Assembly: GCF_000021325.1 (NCBI RefSeq)
Contig: NC_011365.1
Coordinates: 992,001-1,056,000, forward strand
Length of the DNA: 64,000 bases
Direction: 5' to 3'
DNA from: Gluconacetobacter diazotrophicus PA1 5
GTDB taxonomy: Bacteria; Pseudomonadota; Alphaproteobacteria; Acetobacterales; Acetobacteraceae
In this document: positions 9,501 to 19,875 of the stretch, one piece after another
Numbering within the stretch: the stretch's first letter is position 1
How the letters are laid out: every line of letters begins with the position of its first letter
The notes under the pieces: model-generated
Databases searched by the model: none
The model's input: the letters and a program-made list of their open reading frames with translations, nothing else
What the model was told of the DNA's origin: nothing
Made by a program: the position numbers and the translations under genes

Positions 9501-10115
9501 CTGTCCGGAATCGGCCCGAAAGCGGGGGGACCGCTTTACCTGCGCCGCCTGCTGTCGCGCTGTCCAGTCCTGGACGGCGCCTTCGCACGACCCGTGCCCG
9601 AACCGGCGCGACTCTGCCGAAACTGGCTGCATTCCGCCCCTCCGGCCGGGGACGGACCGGGCTGCCCCGCGACCCCGCTCGGCACAACCATCACGCTGCC
9701 CGGCCCCGTGGGCGAGGAAAATATCTACAGCCTGACACCGCGCGGCACCGTCCTGTGCGCCGGCCCGACCCCGCAGGCGGTGGCGCGGCAGGCCGAAGCG
9801 GCACTCGCCACCGGCAATCGCGCGGTCGTGCCGGCGGCGCTGCTGGCCGTCCTGCCGCCGCTGCCGGCCGGTCTTTCGTCCCGGATCGGCGCATTCCGGG
9901 ACCCGGATATCATCGATGTTGCACTCTGCGATGGGACCGAGGGCGATCGCACCGCCCTGGGGATGAACCTGGCCGGGCGCACCGGACCGATCGTCGGACT
10001 GCACACGCCCGGGCCGGACGGCGGCTATGCGCTGGAATGGCTGGTGCTGGAGCGGTCATGCAGCACGAACACAACAGCGGCGGGCGGCAATGCCGCGCTA
10101 ATGGCCGCGGGGTAG
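6549..10115 (+). CDS. putA: Bifunctional proline dehydrogenase / L-glutamate gamma-semialdehyde dehydrogenase
   Basis: This 1188-residue protein oxidises proline to glutamate in two steps with substrate channelling and feeds electrons to quinone at the inner membrane. A helical N-terminal arm is followed by the FAD-dependent proline dehydrogenase barrel (about 130-480; motifs SVKLSALHPRY, VKGAYWDSEIK, FATHNAQT, QCLHGMGE). The aldehyde dehydrogenase half runs from about 560 to 1000, with PWNFPLAIF and the catalytic nucleophile C814 in GQRCSALR. A C-terminal arm of about 170 residues closes the protein. It lacks the ribbon-helix-helix repressor domain of E. coli PutA, so it is enzymatic only. 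Start at the ATG at 6549. Confidence 0.95.
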   Translation: MIQPFATLDAAVPARSALRQAITDQTRAPEPACVAALAQAATLPASLSAEVRDTATRLVGALRRSGTTGLVQGLIREYDLSTQEGVALMCLAEALLRIPDDATRDALIRDKIGRGQWRGHVGNDASLFVNAATWGLVFSGTVLSPHQTGGLAGSLSKLVARCGEPVIRRGVDMAMRLMGAQFVTGQTIETALGNSRRLNARGFRYSYDMLGEAATTAADAARYYREYEHAIHAIGGAAQRQGVYRGPGISVKLSALHPRYSRLQRQRAMTELLPRLTALARLACCYDIGFNIDAEEADRLELSLDLLEALCFDDTLAPWQGLGFVVQAYQKRAPLVLDWVIDLARRSRRRLMIRLVKGAYWDSEIKRAQVDGLTDFPVFTTKIHTDICYIACARTLLAAPDAVFPQFATHNAQTLATIHALAGPDFTDERYEFQCLHGMGEALYTEVVGPEKLNRPVRVYAPVGTHETLLAYLVRRLLENGANSSFVNQIQDNGISIAQLTADPVTRLDPTARNAAIRLPADLYAPERQNSRGLDLTDENTLRALAAVLPRSGIHDDTDGQPVVNPADHRDIVGRIAFTTPEQVDAAIGRAEDAGWSGTPPSVRAAILARAADALEADMPRLLGLIVREAGRSLPNAVAEVREAVDFLRYYGAQVAGSFRNETHRPLGPVACISPWNFPLAIFVGQVSAALAAGNTVLAKPAEETPLIARAAVRILHAAGVPPDALHLLPGAGDVGARLVGDRRVRGVVFTGSTDVARLIQRQLAARLNPDGTPVPLIAETGGQNALVVDSSALPEQVVADVLSSAFDSAGQRCSALRVLCLQDDGAERILTMLRGAMDELSVGNPDRLATDIGPVISAEAQARITAHIDTLRARGYRIHQAPLPPDCTHGTFVAPTIIEIPDIAVLDREIFGPVLHVVRFARKDMARVLRDINATGYALTFGVHSRIDDTIAALTSRAQAGNIYVNRNLVGAVVGVQPFGGHGLSGIGPKAGGPLYLRRLLSRCPVLDGAFARPVPEPARLCRNWLHSAPPAGDGPGCPATPLGTTITLPGPVGEENIYSLTPRGTVLCAGPTPQAVARQAEAALATGNRAVVPAALLAVLPPLPAGLSSRIGAFRDPDIIDVALCDGTEGDRTALGMNLAGRTGPIVGLHTPGPDGGYALEWLVLERSCSTNTTAAGGNAALMAAG

Positions 10116-10282
10116 GGTACGCAATCTTGCGAAATCTGACAGCAGGCCAGGATGTCGCATCCACAATACACGGCCTACGAGGCCGCCGCCCCTTCCTTCA
10201 ACCTGGTTCGTGGGCCGCTGGACGACCTTGTCGATGGCGAGCATTAATCTTGATTTCCATAAAATTATCAAATACCAGCGGA

Positions 10283-11167
10283 TTATCCTGCGAAGACCTG
10301 CGAAATCCAGTCAATGAACACGCGCACGCGCGGCGCGACCTGCCGGTGACGCGGATAAAGCAGCGAAACCGGCGTTCGCGACGGGGGATGATCGGGCAGG
10401 ACCACCACCAGCGTCCCCTGCCCCAGATCCTGTACGACGTGATAGCGCGGTACCTGGACCAGCCCGAGACCCAGCCGCGCGGCCGCGACGAGACTCTCGG
10501 CCCCGTTCACCGCCACCGGGCTGAGCAGCGTAATCGTGCGCAGGCTGTCACCGACCATGAATTCCAGCGGCAAAAGGGTCCCGGTCGCCGACGAGCGGAA
10601 CCCGACCATGCGATGCCCGTCCAACGCATCGACATCCCCCGGCATGCCGAACCGCGCGAGGTAGGATGGCGCCGCGCAGGTGACTTCTTCCAGCATCGCC
10701 ACCCGCCGCGCCACCATGTCGCTGTCCTGAAGGTCGCCCACGCGCAGCACGCAATCGATCCCCTCCCGGATCAGGTCCACCAGTCGGTCGCCCTCGCTGA
10801 GGGTCAGTTCGATGTCGGGATAGGCGGCCATGAAGTCCGGCAGGCGCGGCAGCACGAAATGACGCGCCAGCGTGCCGTGCACGTCGACCCGCAGCATGCC
10901 GCGCGGCCTGGCGCCGCCGAACGCGGCCTCGGCATCCTCCAGGTCGGCAATCAGGGCGAGGCAGCGGCGATGATAGGCCGCGCCGTCCAGGGTCGGGCTG
11001 ACATGGCGCGTCGTGCGTTGCAGCAACCGGACACCCAGCCGAGCCTCCAGCCGCTTGACCGCGTCCGTCACCGTCGAACGCGGCAGGCCCAGGTCGCTGG
11101 CCGCCAGCGTGAAGCTGCGGCGCTCCACCACCCGCGTGAACACCCGCATGGCGTCGAATCGATCCAT
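10283..11167 (-). CDS. LysR-family transcriptional regulator
   Basis: This 294-residue LysR regulator has the HTH in residues 1-60 (MRVFTRVVERRSFTLAASDL, LEARLGVRLLQRTTRHV) and the two-lobed effector domain from about 90. It belongs to the large CrgA/DmlR-like subgroup whose genes often sit beside an oxidoreductase. It is divergent from the SDR at 11270 with 102 bp between the starts, so it very probably controls that gene and itself. The inducer is unknown. Confidence 0.87.
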   Translation of the reverse strand: MDRFDAMRVFTRVVERRSFTLAASDLGLPRSTVTDAVKRLEARLGVRLLQRTTRHVSPTLDGAAYHRRCLALIADLEDAEAAFGGARPRGMLRVDVHGTLARHFVLPRLPDFMAAYPDIELTLSEGDRLVDLIREGIDCVLRVGDLQDSDMVARRVAMLEEVTCAAPSYLARFGMPGDVDALDGHRMVGFRSSATGTLLPLEFMVGDSLRTITLLSPVAVNGAESLVAAARLGLGLVQVPRYHVVQDLGQGTLVVVLPDHPPSRTPVSLLYPRHRQVAPRVRVFIDWISQVFAG

Positions 11168-11269
11168 CGGCTTTGTTCGTATCTTTCGGATTGTGATGCC
11201 GGATCATGGCCGATTATCCGGTTAGGGAAAAGGTTCATGGTCGCTCCATCCGCAACAGGAGAGCGAAAA

Positions 11270-12010
11270 ATGACCCAGGCCCCCTGCAAGGTCGCAATCG
11301 TCACCGGAGCCTCGCGCGGCATCGGTGCCGCCATCGCCGCGCGTCTGGCGCGGGACGGATTCACCGTCGTCATCAATTATGCGGGCAGCGCCGCCCCGGC
11401 CGAAGCCCTGGCGCGCAAGATCGGAGACCAGGGCGGACGGGCGATCGCCGCCCGGGCCGATGTCAGCGACCCCCAGGCCGTGCGCGGCATGTTCGATGCG
11501 GCGGAGGCCGCGTTCGGCGGCGTGGACGTGCTGGTCAACAACGCCGGGATCATGACCCTGTCGCCCATCGCCGATACCGAGGACGCCGTTTTCGACCGTC
11601 AGGTCGCCGTCAATGTGAAGGGCACGTTCAACACGCTGCGCGAGGCCGCCCGGCGCCTGCGTGACGGGGGGCGGATCATCAATCTGTCGTCCAGCGTCGT
11701 CGGCCTGCTGCAACCGGGTTACGGCGTCTATGCCGCCACCAAGGCCGCCGTCGAGGCCATGACCAGCGTCCTGGCCAAGGAGTTGCGGGGCCGCGCCATC
11801 ACGGTCAACGCGGTGGCACCCGGCCCCACGGCAACCGACCTGTTCCTGGACGGAAAATCGCCCGAACTGGTCGAGCGCCTGGCCACGATGGCGCCGCTGG
11901 AACGGCTGGGCCAGCCCGACGACATCGCGGCCAGCGTCGCCTTCCTAGCCGGCCCGGACGGCGCCTGGATCAACGGCCAGACGCTGCGCGCCAATGGCGG
12001 CATCATCTGA
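11270..12010 (+). CDS. SDR-family oxidoreductase
   Basis: This is a 246-residue classical SDR with cofactor motif TGASRGIG near residues 12-19, NNAG, catalytic Ser in NLSSSVVG and Y-A-A-T-K. The Tyr-x3-Lys is intact, and it ends ANGGII. It starts at the ATG at 11270 with GGAGAG about 10 bases upstream. It pairs with the divergent LysR gene, an arrangement typical of stress- or xenobiotic-induced 3-oxoacyl-ACP-reductase-like SDRs. The substrate cannot be told from sequence. Confidence 0.85.
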   Translation: MTQAPCKVAIVTGASRGIGAAIAARLARDGFTVVINYAGSAAPAEALARKIGDQGGRAIAARADVSDPQAVRGMFDAAEAAFGGVDVLVNNAGIMTLSPIADTEDAVFDRQVAVNVKGTFNTLREAARRLRDGGRIINLSSSVVGLLQPGYGVYAATKAAVEAMTSVLAKELRGRAITVNAVAPGPTATDLFLDGKSPELVERLATMAPLERLGQPDDIAASVAFLAGPDGAWINGQTLRANGGII

Positions 12011-12045
12011 AGGGCTGTCCCACGCGTTTGCGTGGGACCTGCCCG

Positions 12046-12180
12046 TTACTGGATCGTAAAACCCCCGTCGATGACGAGATTCGCACCATCGACGGCCGTC
12101 CGGCTGACGTTCCCATGCAGGGCAGGGTAATCGGCCTCTCGCTCGACGAGCTTCGCCGCATTCCCAATGTTGTCGCGATC
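12046..12180 (-). pseudogene. C-terminal remnant of an SDR
   Basis: Only about the last 42 residues of a short-chain dehydrogenase can be read here on the minus strand, ending GANLVIDGGFTIQ, the classic SDR C-terminus. The upstream sequence lacks the Rossmann motif or the Tyr-x3-Lys, so the gene is decayed or truncated. It is convergent with the SDR ending at 12010. Confidence 0.5.
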
Positions 12181-12534
12181 GCCAGCGAAAGCACGAAGAT
12201 CGTCACAGAACGATCCTGAGCCTGGACTGACAGGCGGTAAATCTCCTTCGACACCGACGGCAAACGGAACCGGATCTTCAGGCCCGCGCTTCCGGGAATA
12301 CCGCCTCGTCACAAGGATCGAAGCCATGTCCGCAAATGGTCTCTCCCGCACCTCCGCCAACATCCTCGGCACGATGAAACTCCTGGCGTCGCAGGCCGAG
12401 GATCTTGTGCCTGCTCCAGCGCCACGCGCGGCAATATCGACGTGACGTTGTCCGTCGCCTGATCGCGTCTCCCTCACCGTCCCCTCATGGGCCGGTGAGA
12501 CGCTTGCGTTCTCCCTCGTGCAGGAATTCCTTCC
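12181..12534. other. Intergenic, no recognisable gene
   Basis: I see open frames in both directions here but no conserved motif, ribosome binding site or family resemblance. It probably holds decayed sequence upstream of the SDR remnant and the promoter of the MAPEG gene at 12535. Confidence 0.4.
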
Positions 12535-12921
12535 ATGACATCCGAACTCTGGGCCCTGCTGTGGTCGACCATCCTCTGCCTTGTGCTGCCCGTGCTGTAC
12601 AGTCCGCTCTATTCCCGCCAGGTCGGTCAGGCGGCCATGATCGGCAATCGCGAAAATATCCTCGAGCCGACGGGGGCGGCGGGCCGGGGCCTGCGCGCGC
12701 ATCGCAACCTGGTCGAAAACCTGCTTCCGTTCGCCATCGTCGTGCTGATCGCGCGCGCCGCCGGCATTTCCAACGGCATGACGGTACTGGGCGCGTGGCT
12801 GTTCCTGGGCGCACGCGTCGTACATACCACGAGCTATATCGCGGGCATCCCGGGTATCCGGACGCTGGCGTGGATCGTGGGCGCGGTCGGTACCGTGCTG
12901 ATCATCGTGCAGATTTTCTGA
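12535..12921 (+). CDS. MAPEG-family membrane protein
   Basis: This 128-residue protein has four hydrophobic segments (about 5-24, 62-78, 82-100, 107-127) and the MAPEG signature region RAHRNLVENLLPF...ARVVHTTSYIAG. The family includes glutathione-dependent membrane transferases, but bacterial short forms like this are mostly uncharacterised. It starts at the ATG at 12535 with AGGAA upstream. It stands alone between a decayed region and the lhr gene. Confidence 0.82.
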   Translation: MTSELWALLWSTILCLVLPVLYSPLYSRQVGQAAMIGNRENILEPTGAAGRGLRAHRNLVENLLPFAIVVLIARAAGISNGMTVLGAWLFLGARVVHTTSYIAGIPGIRTLAWIVGAVGTVLIIVQIF

Positions 12922-13031
12922 TCCTATCCTGGGCCGGTCTTTCGGCACCAGGCATCCGGTGCGATACTCGGGGTCAGTCGCCTCGATCCCGTCAGCGGCG
13001 GCACCATGGGCAGAAAGAACCGACCTGCGGA

Positions 13032-16000
13032 ATGACGCCTCCCGCAAGACCCTCCACCACGAACCCGCTTGCGCGGTTCACCCCCGCGACCCGCGCGTGG
13101 TTCAAGGCCGCGTTCGCTTCTCCGACCCCGGCACAGGCGGCAGCCTGGACGGCCATCGGCGCCGGCGAAAATGCGCTGGTGATCGCGCCGACGGGGTCGG
13201 GCAAGACGCTGGCCGCGTTCCTGCACGCGATCGACCGGCTGTTCCGCGAACGCGAGGCCGAAGCCGTCGCCGGGACGGCAGCGGAATCCACGACGCCCGG
13301 GCCAGGGGCGGCGACACGCGTTCTCTACATCTCGCCGATCAAGGCGCTGGGCGCCGACGTGCAGCGCAACCTGCGTATCCCGCTCCATGGCGTGGGGGCG
13401 GAGCGAAAGCGGCGCGGTGACTTGGCGGTCGAGATCACCGTGGGCATGCGCACCGGCGATACGCCCTCCGCCGAACGGGCGGGACTGCTGCGCCGTCCGC
13501 CCGACATCCTCATCACCACGCCCGAATCGCTCTATCTGATGCTGACGTCGAAGGCGCGCGAGACGTTGCGGGGCGTTCATGCCGTGATCGTCGACGAAGT
13601 CCACGCCGTGGCCGGCACCAAGCGCGGCGCGCACCTGGCGCTGAGCCTGGAGCGCCTGGATGCGCTGCTGCCGACGCGAGCCCAGCGCATCGGGCTGTCG
13701 GCGACCGTACGCCCGGCCGATCGGGTGGCGCTGTTTTTGGGCGGCGCGCGGCCGGTCACGATCGTCAATCCGCCCTCCAGCCGCCGGCTCGACCTGAAGA
13801 TCGTCGTGCCGGTCGCGGACATGAGCGACCTTGCGGCATCCGGCGGCCAGCCCGGCGATGGAGAACGGAGCACGCGCGCGGGCTCCATCTGGCCGCATGT
13901 CGAGGCCAGCATCCTCGACAGGATCCTGCCCCGGCGCGCGACGATCGTCTTCACCAATTCACGCGGCCTCGCCGAGAAACTCACGGCCAGGCTCAACGAA
14001 CTCTACGCCGAGCGGTTCGCGCAGGACATGCCGGACCCCGAGCCGACCGCCCACTACGCATCGGTCTCCGGAAGCACCGAAAAGCGATCGACAGGCGCGC
14101 CGCCCCTGCTCGCGCGGTCCCACCACGGCTCGGTCTCGAAGGAACAGCGGCGCGAGATCGAAAGCGCCCTCAAATCCGGCGAACTCCGCTGCGTCGTCGC
14201 GACGTCCAGCCTGGAACTGGGCATCGACATGGGGCTGGTCGACCTGGTGATCCAGGTCGCGGCCCCTCCTTCCGTGGCCAGCGGCCTGCAACGGGTGGGC
14301 CGCGCCGGCCATCAGGTGGGCGGTGCCTCGTCCGGGCTGGTCTATCCGCGCACGCGGCGCGATCTGGTCGATGCCACCGTCACCGTCGAATCCATGCTCG
14401 CCGGCCGTATCGAGACCCTCGATCCGCCGCGCAACCCGCTCGACGTGCTGGCACAGCAGACGGTGGCGGCGGTCGCCGTCTCGCCCCTCGCCGTCGAGGA
14501 CTGGTACGCGACGGTCCGCCGTGCAGCGCCGTTCCGGACGCTGCCGCGCGCCGCGTTCGATGCGACGCTCGACATGTTGGCCGGGCGCTATCCCTCGGAC
14601 GATTTCGCCGCGTTCCGCCCGCGCCTGGTCTGGCACCGCGAGACCGGATTGCTGACGCCGCGCCCCGGCGCCCTGCAGCTTGCCGTCACCAGCGGCGGCA
14701 CCATCCCCGACCGGGGACTCTTCACCGTCGTCCTGCCCGAAGGCGAGGAACGGGCCGGATCGCGCCGCGTCGGGGAACTGGACGAGGAGATGGTCTACGA
14801 ATCCCGGGTGAACGACATCATCACGCTGGGCACGACGTCCTGGCGCATCGAACAGATCACCAACGACCAGGTCATCGTGACCCCTGCGCCGGGCCGTTCC
14901 GCCCGGCTGCCGTTCTGGCACGGCGACGGCGTGCGGCGGCCCGCCGAACTGGGCGCGGCGATCGGCGCCTTCCTGGCCGCGCTCGACACCGGTCCGCGCG
15001 AAGAGGCCGGGGACGGCGCGCCCCTCCCCGGACCGGAGACGCGGCTGCGGGCGGCCGGGCTCGATCCGAACGCGATCACCAACATACTGGCCCTGATCGA
15101 CACGCAACGTACCGCGACCGGCGTGCTGCCGACGGACCGGACCCTGGTCGTCGAACGCTGCCGTGACGAGACCGGCGACTGGCGGGTCATCCTGCATTCG
15201 CCCTACGGGCGCCGCGTACATGACCCCTGGGCGCTGGCAATCGCGGCGCGGGTCCAGTGCCGGTTCGGAATCGACCCTTCGGTGGTGGCCAGCGATGACG
15301 GCATCGTCGCCCGCCTGCCCGATACGGCCGGGCGGCTGCCGGGCGCGGAACTGTTCCTGTTCGACCCGGACAAACTGCGGGGCATCGTGACGGAGGCCGT
15401 GGGCGGTTCGGCCCTGTTCGCGGCCCGCTTTCGGGAATGTGCCGCCCGCGCGCTGCTTCTGCCGCGCCGCACGCCCGGCCGCCGATCCCCGCTGTGGCAA
15501 CAGCGGCTGCGCGCCGGCCAGTTGCTGGAAATCGTCCGCGATCACCCGGATTTTCCGATCCTGATCGAAACCGCCCGCGAATGCCTGCAGGACGTCTACG
15601 ACCTTGCGGCACTCGACGGCCTGGCACGCCGCCTGGCGGACGGTGCGGTCCGGATCGTCGAAGTGACGACCGAAATCCCGTCGCCCTTCGCGGCGGACCT
15701 GCTGTTCGGCTACGTCGGGGAATTCATGTATGCGACGGACGCGCCGATTGCCGAGCGGCGCGCCTCCGTCCTGTCCCTGGACAGCGGGCTGCTCGCCGAT
15801 CTTCTCGGCGAGGTCGATCTCGGGACGCTTCTCGATCCCATCATCATCGACCAGGTCGAAAGCGAGTTGCAGCGGCTGGCCCCGGCCCGGCGGGCGAAGG
15901 GAAAGGAGGGCGTGGCCGACCTGGTGCGCGAACTCGGCCCGCTATCGACGCAGGAGATCGCGCGGCGCCTCGCGGACGGCGACGCCGAATCCTGCCTCGC

Positions 16001-17827
16001 AGCCCTCGTAGCCGAGCGCCGCGTCATCCCGGTGGCCATGGCGGGCCAACCGTGCTGGGCCGCAATCGAGGATGCCGGGCGGCTGCGCGATGCGCTCGGC
16101 ATGACATTCCCGCCCGCCCTGCCCGGCATTTTCCTGCAACCGGTCCCCGACCCGCTCCGCGACCTGTTCGCGCGATATGCGCGCACCCATGGGCCTTTCA
16201 CGACGAACGCGGTGGCCGCCCGGTTCGGTCTGGGCGTTACGGTCGCCGATACGGCACTGGAGGGGCTGCGCGAACAGGGCAAGCTGCTCAAGGGCAATTT
16301 CGGCGTCGAGCGCCGGCTGGAAGCGTGGGATGAATCCACCGGGGTCGATCCCGTCCCCTCCAACCCCCTGGCGCGTCACGAATGGGTGGCCGACGACGTG
16401 TTCCGGCGCCTGCGGCTGCGCTCGCTCCAGGCGGCGCGCGAGGCGACCCGCCCGGCTTGCAGGGAGGCCTATGTCCACCTGCTGCTGGAACGCCATGGCC
16501 TTGTGGCCGAATCCGTCGGCCAGCCCGCGCTGCATTCCCCGCCCATGACCGGGGGAATGTTCACGGGCATTGACGGCCTCGCGCGCGCCATCGAACAACT
16601 GGCCGGCGTGCCCTTGCCCGCCTCGTTATGGGAAAGCCAGATCCTGGGGGCGCGGGTGCATCACTACATTTCGGCCATGCTGGACGAACTGATCGCCCTG
16701 GGCGCGGTCCTGTGGTGCGGCCATGGCAGGCTGGGCGGGGAAGACGGTCTGGTTTCCCTGCATCCCCGGGATTTCGCCGCCGAGACCCTGCCGCCTCCAC
16801 CGGATGCCGATGACATGGCGGCCCTGTCGCCGCTTCAGCGATCCATCCTCGACGTTCTCGCCGATGCGGGGCCTATTTCGCACGCCAGCTTGCGACGCTG
16901 GCAACCGTCCGGCTGACGGAGGAACCGGCCGGAACCTGGGACGGAGACCCCATGGTGTCGGCATCGGACCTCGATACGGCGCTCTGGGACCTCGCCTGGG
17001 CCGGATACGTCACCAGCGACAGTTGGGCGCCGCTACGTGCGCGGGCGGGCGCACGCGCGGCCCACCGCCCCCGTCCGGTTTCCCTGTCGCGGCGGCGCAG
17101 GGGCCTGCGCGGCTTCCCGTCGTTCGCGCAACCGGGAACCGGCGCGCGGGGCGATCCGACCCTGGCAGGCCGCTGGTCCCTGCTGCCCCGCGAACCGGCC
17201 AGCGATACGGCCCGGGCGCTGGCATTGGTCGAGGGGCTTCTCGACCGCTACGGCATCGTCACGCGCGGCGCGGCCGTCGCCGAAGACGTGCCGGGCGGTT
17301 TCCCGGCGCTCCAGCCGATCTTCCGCAGCATGGAGGATGCCGGGCAGATCCTGCGCGGCCGCTTCGTCGAAGGACTGGGGGCTTCCCAGTTCGCGGAGCG
17401 CGCGACCGTGGACCGGCTGCGCGAACTCGCGGGCCGTCGCACCACCGATCCCACGCCGGTGGCCCTGTCGGCGGCCGACCCGGCCAACCCCTTCGGCACG
17501 ATCCTGCCCTGGCCGTCGCACCCGTCCGCAATGCGCCCGACACGGCGCGGCGGCGCGTTCGTCGTGATCGCCGGCGGGCACCTCGTGCTCTATCTGACGC
17601 AGGGCGGACGTACCCTGCTGACCTACATCGATGCCGATGATCCCGCCCATGCCGGCATGCTCGGTGCCAGCCTGGCGTCGCTCGCCGCCACGCTGAGGCG
17701 TGAGAAACACCTCATGTTCACGCTTGAAACGGTCAACGAGCGTCCCGTGAGAACGACGAGCCTGGACACGGCCCTGCGCGCCTGCGGCTTCTCGCTTGTA
17801 CCGAAAGGCCTGAGCTGGCATCAATAA
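13032..17827 (+). pseudogene. lhr: Lhr-type ATP-dependent helicase, interrupted by a one-base frameshift
   Basis: Two adjacent frames together encode a full-length Lhr (large helicase-related) protein of about 1590 residues. The first frame (13032-16916) has Walker A APTGSGKT at residues 52-59, the DEVH box (IVDEVHAVAGTKRG), motif VI (QRVGRAGHQ) and the long Lhr-specific C-terminal region. It goes out of frame at a GGGG run (16868-16871) and stops at 16914-16916. The rest of the C-terminal domain continues in the next frame: reading one more G there restores ADAGAYFARQL and joins smoothly to ALWDLAWAGYVT and the end at 17827. Everything else is intact, so this is either a recent mutation or a base-calling error. 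Confidence 0.88.
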
Positions 17828-17858
17828 CCCGGCAGACATCCCATTCTTCCACAGGATG

Positions 17859-18659
17859 TCAAACCATGGTGCCCACCGAACCGCCATCCACGCGAAGGAC
17901 CGCCCCTGTCGTGAACTCGGCCTGCGCCGATGTCAGATATACGATTGCCGCCGCCACTTCCTCTGCCCGGCCACGGCGTTTGATGACCATCATCGGACGT
18001 TCGTCCTCCAGAAACGTCCGGACGGCATCATCGAAGGACACGTTGTCACGGGCCGAACGCTTTTCCATCATCGCATCCGTCATAGGCGTGGCGATGAAGG
18101 CCGGGGACACTGTATTGACGGTAATTCCGTCCTGGCCATAGGTATTCGAAAGACCCTTGGCGAGGCTGAGAATCGCCGCCTTGGACGCACAATAGGGCAG
18201 TTCGTCCACATACGGCTGCACCGCGTCTTCGGAGGCCACGAAAACGACACGCCCCCACCCTGCCTTCCGCATCGCAGGTACGAAGGCGTGCGCCACGCGG
18301 ACGGCACTTAGAAAATTGACGTCCAGGACCAGGTTCCAGTCCTTTTCGGTCAATTCGTGGAAGAGCCCGGTCGGACCGGTTATTCCCGCCGCCGATATGA
18401 CGATGTCCGGATTGCCCATCTCCGCCGTCACCTGGGCATGAAGCCCCTGCACCTGGCGCGCATCCGTCAGATCGGCCGGAAATCCGCGAACTTGTCCGAA
18501 TCGCGAGAGTTCCGCGACCGCGTCCTGCAGGGGCCCCGCCTCCTTGTCACTCAACGCCACCCGCGCGCCCTCGCGCAACAGAAGCCGGGCGGTGGCAAAG
18601 CCGATTCCGGAATCCCCGCCGGTAATCAAAGCCAGGCGATCACGAATTTCCAGATCCAT
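17859..18659 (-). CDS. SDR-family oxidoreductase
   Basis: This is a 266-residue classical SDR with TGGDSGIG near residues 13-20, SAAG in the NNAG position, VASED around the catalytic Ser, Y-C-A-S-K and a VDGGSVGTMV C-terminus. The ATG at 18659 is preceded by GGAGGATATCCC, a strong ribosome site, so I prefer it to the longer frame from 18692. Substrate unknown. It is convergent with lhr. Confidence 0.86.
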   Translation of the reverse strand: MDLEIRDRLALITGGDSGIGFATARLLLREGARVALSDKEAGPLQDAVAELSRFGQVRGFPADLTDARQVQGLHAQVTAEMGNPDIVISAAGITGPTGLFHELTEKDWNLVLDVNFLSAVRVAHAFVPAMRKAGWGRVVFVASEDAVQPYVDELPYCASKAAILSLAKGLSNTYGQDGITVNTVSPAFIATPMTDAMMEKRSARDNVSFDDAVRTFLEDERPMMVIKRRGRAEEVAAAIVYLTSAQAEFTTGAVLRVDGGSVGTMV

Positions 18660-18764
18660 GGGATATCCTCCATTCGTAGAAACCACTGACAAAATAACGA
18701 AACTGGATGGAACGGTTCCTCTTCCTGCGCGCCGGACCGGTCACCGTCCGGCGGGAAGAGCTTC

Positions 18765-19010
18765 CTAACGCGTCCCTGTCAGGGCGAGCCGCCGCGCGGG
18801 TGCGCGCCGCGTTTCCCGGGTTTCGGGCATAGCGAACAGGAACAGGAGAAACACGGCAATTCCACTTCCTGCCAGGGCCAGGAATGCCGCATTGAAGCCA
18901 TAGGCGGACGTCAATAGGCCCCCGACAAAGTTCGAAAGCAGGGCCCCCATGGTACCGACCGCCAGCCCCACGCCGATCAGGGAGACTGAGGCATCACGCC
19001 GATCAGGTCG
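18765..19010 (-). pseudogene. C-terminal remnant of a major-facilitator transporter
   Basis: About 80 residues can be read, holding two hydrophobic helices (SLIGVGLAVGTMGALLSNFV and FLALAGSGIAVFLLFLFAM) and a tail with PETRETRR, the usual end of an MFS sugar or acid transporter. An in-frame TAG at 19011-19013 and the absence of the first ten helices show that it is truncated. Confidence 0.6.
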
Positions 19011-19092
19011 CTATCCTTCGGCTCCCCACGGGCGGCAGTCGCATGCACGGCCTCAGCCTGCCCGCCGCTGATGCGGAACGGTTACCGCACGA

Positions 19093-19875
19093 TTACTGGG
19101 CGAGATATCCACCATCCACCGGCAGGACGGCACCCGTGATGAAGGATGCCTCGTCCGATGCCAGGAACAGGATCGCGCTGGCGACTTCTTCTGGCTTTCC
19201 CATGCGGCCCAGCGGGTGCATGGCGACCACTTTCGCGATGCCCTCCTTGCCCAGCTTGGCCACGGCGGGCGTGTCGATCGTACCCGGGGCCACGGCGTTG
19301 ACGCGCACGCCCTTGTCGGCAAGGTCGATGGCGAGGTGCTTGGTCAACCCGGACGCCACGAATTTCGCCGGGCCGTACACAGCCTGGCCTTTCTGTCCCG
19401 CAAAGGCGGAAATCGACGACAGGCAGACGATGGCCCCCTTTCCCGCCTTTACCATTTCGGCCGCGGCATATTTGCAGCTGAGGAACATGCCGCGTCCGTC
19501 GACAGCCATCGTGTGGTCCCACAGATCGACGGTGGCGGACGCGAGGTCGGCCTCCGGGATGATACCGGCATTGGCGATCAGGATATCGATCCGGCCGAAA
19601 TGCGCGACGGCTTCATCCATCAGAGCCTGCATGTCGGCCTCGCGGCTGACGTCGCCGGGCACGCCTGTCACCTGAATACCGCGCCCCGCGATCTCGGCCA
19701 CCAGGGCTTCCAGCTTTTCCCTGTCGAGGTCGGCCAGGACCAGTTTCGCGCCCTCGGCCGCGAAACGTTCCGCCGTCGCGCGGCCCATGCCGTTGGCTGC
19801 ACCGGTGATCACGGCAACCTTGTCCTGGATGCGCCCAGATGGCGAATTGTCCGGGCGTGCTCCCTGTACGGGCAT
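19093..19875 (-). CDS. SDR-family oxidoreductase
   Basis: This is a 260-residue classical SDR with TGAANGMG in the cofactor site, ANAG, LSSISAF around the catalytic Ser, Y-G-P-A-K and VDGGYLAQ at the end. Start at the ATG at 19875 with CAGGAGAC eight bases upstream; a longer start exists at 19905 but has no ribosome site. It resembles glucose-1-dehydrogenase-type SDRs. The substrate is not predictable. Confidence 0.86.
   Translation of the reverse strand: MPVQGARPDNSPSGRIQDKVAVITGAANGMGRATAERFAAEGAKLVLADLDREKLEALVAEIAGRGIQVTGVPGDVSREADMQALMDEAVAHFGRIDILIANAGIIPEADLASATVDLWDHTMAVDGRGMFLSCKYAAAEMVKAGKGAIVCLSSISAFAGQKGQAVYGPAKFVASGLTKHLAIDLADKGVRVNAVAPGTIDTPAVAKLGKEGIAKVVAMHPLGRMGKPEEVASAILFLASDEASFITGAVLPVDGGYLAQ

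Noticed and set aside
12405-13031. Extended N-terminus for the Lhr helicase
   Set aside because: The open frame upstream of 13032 overlaps the MAPEG gene in another frame and has no Lhr-like motif; high GC keeps frames open.
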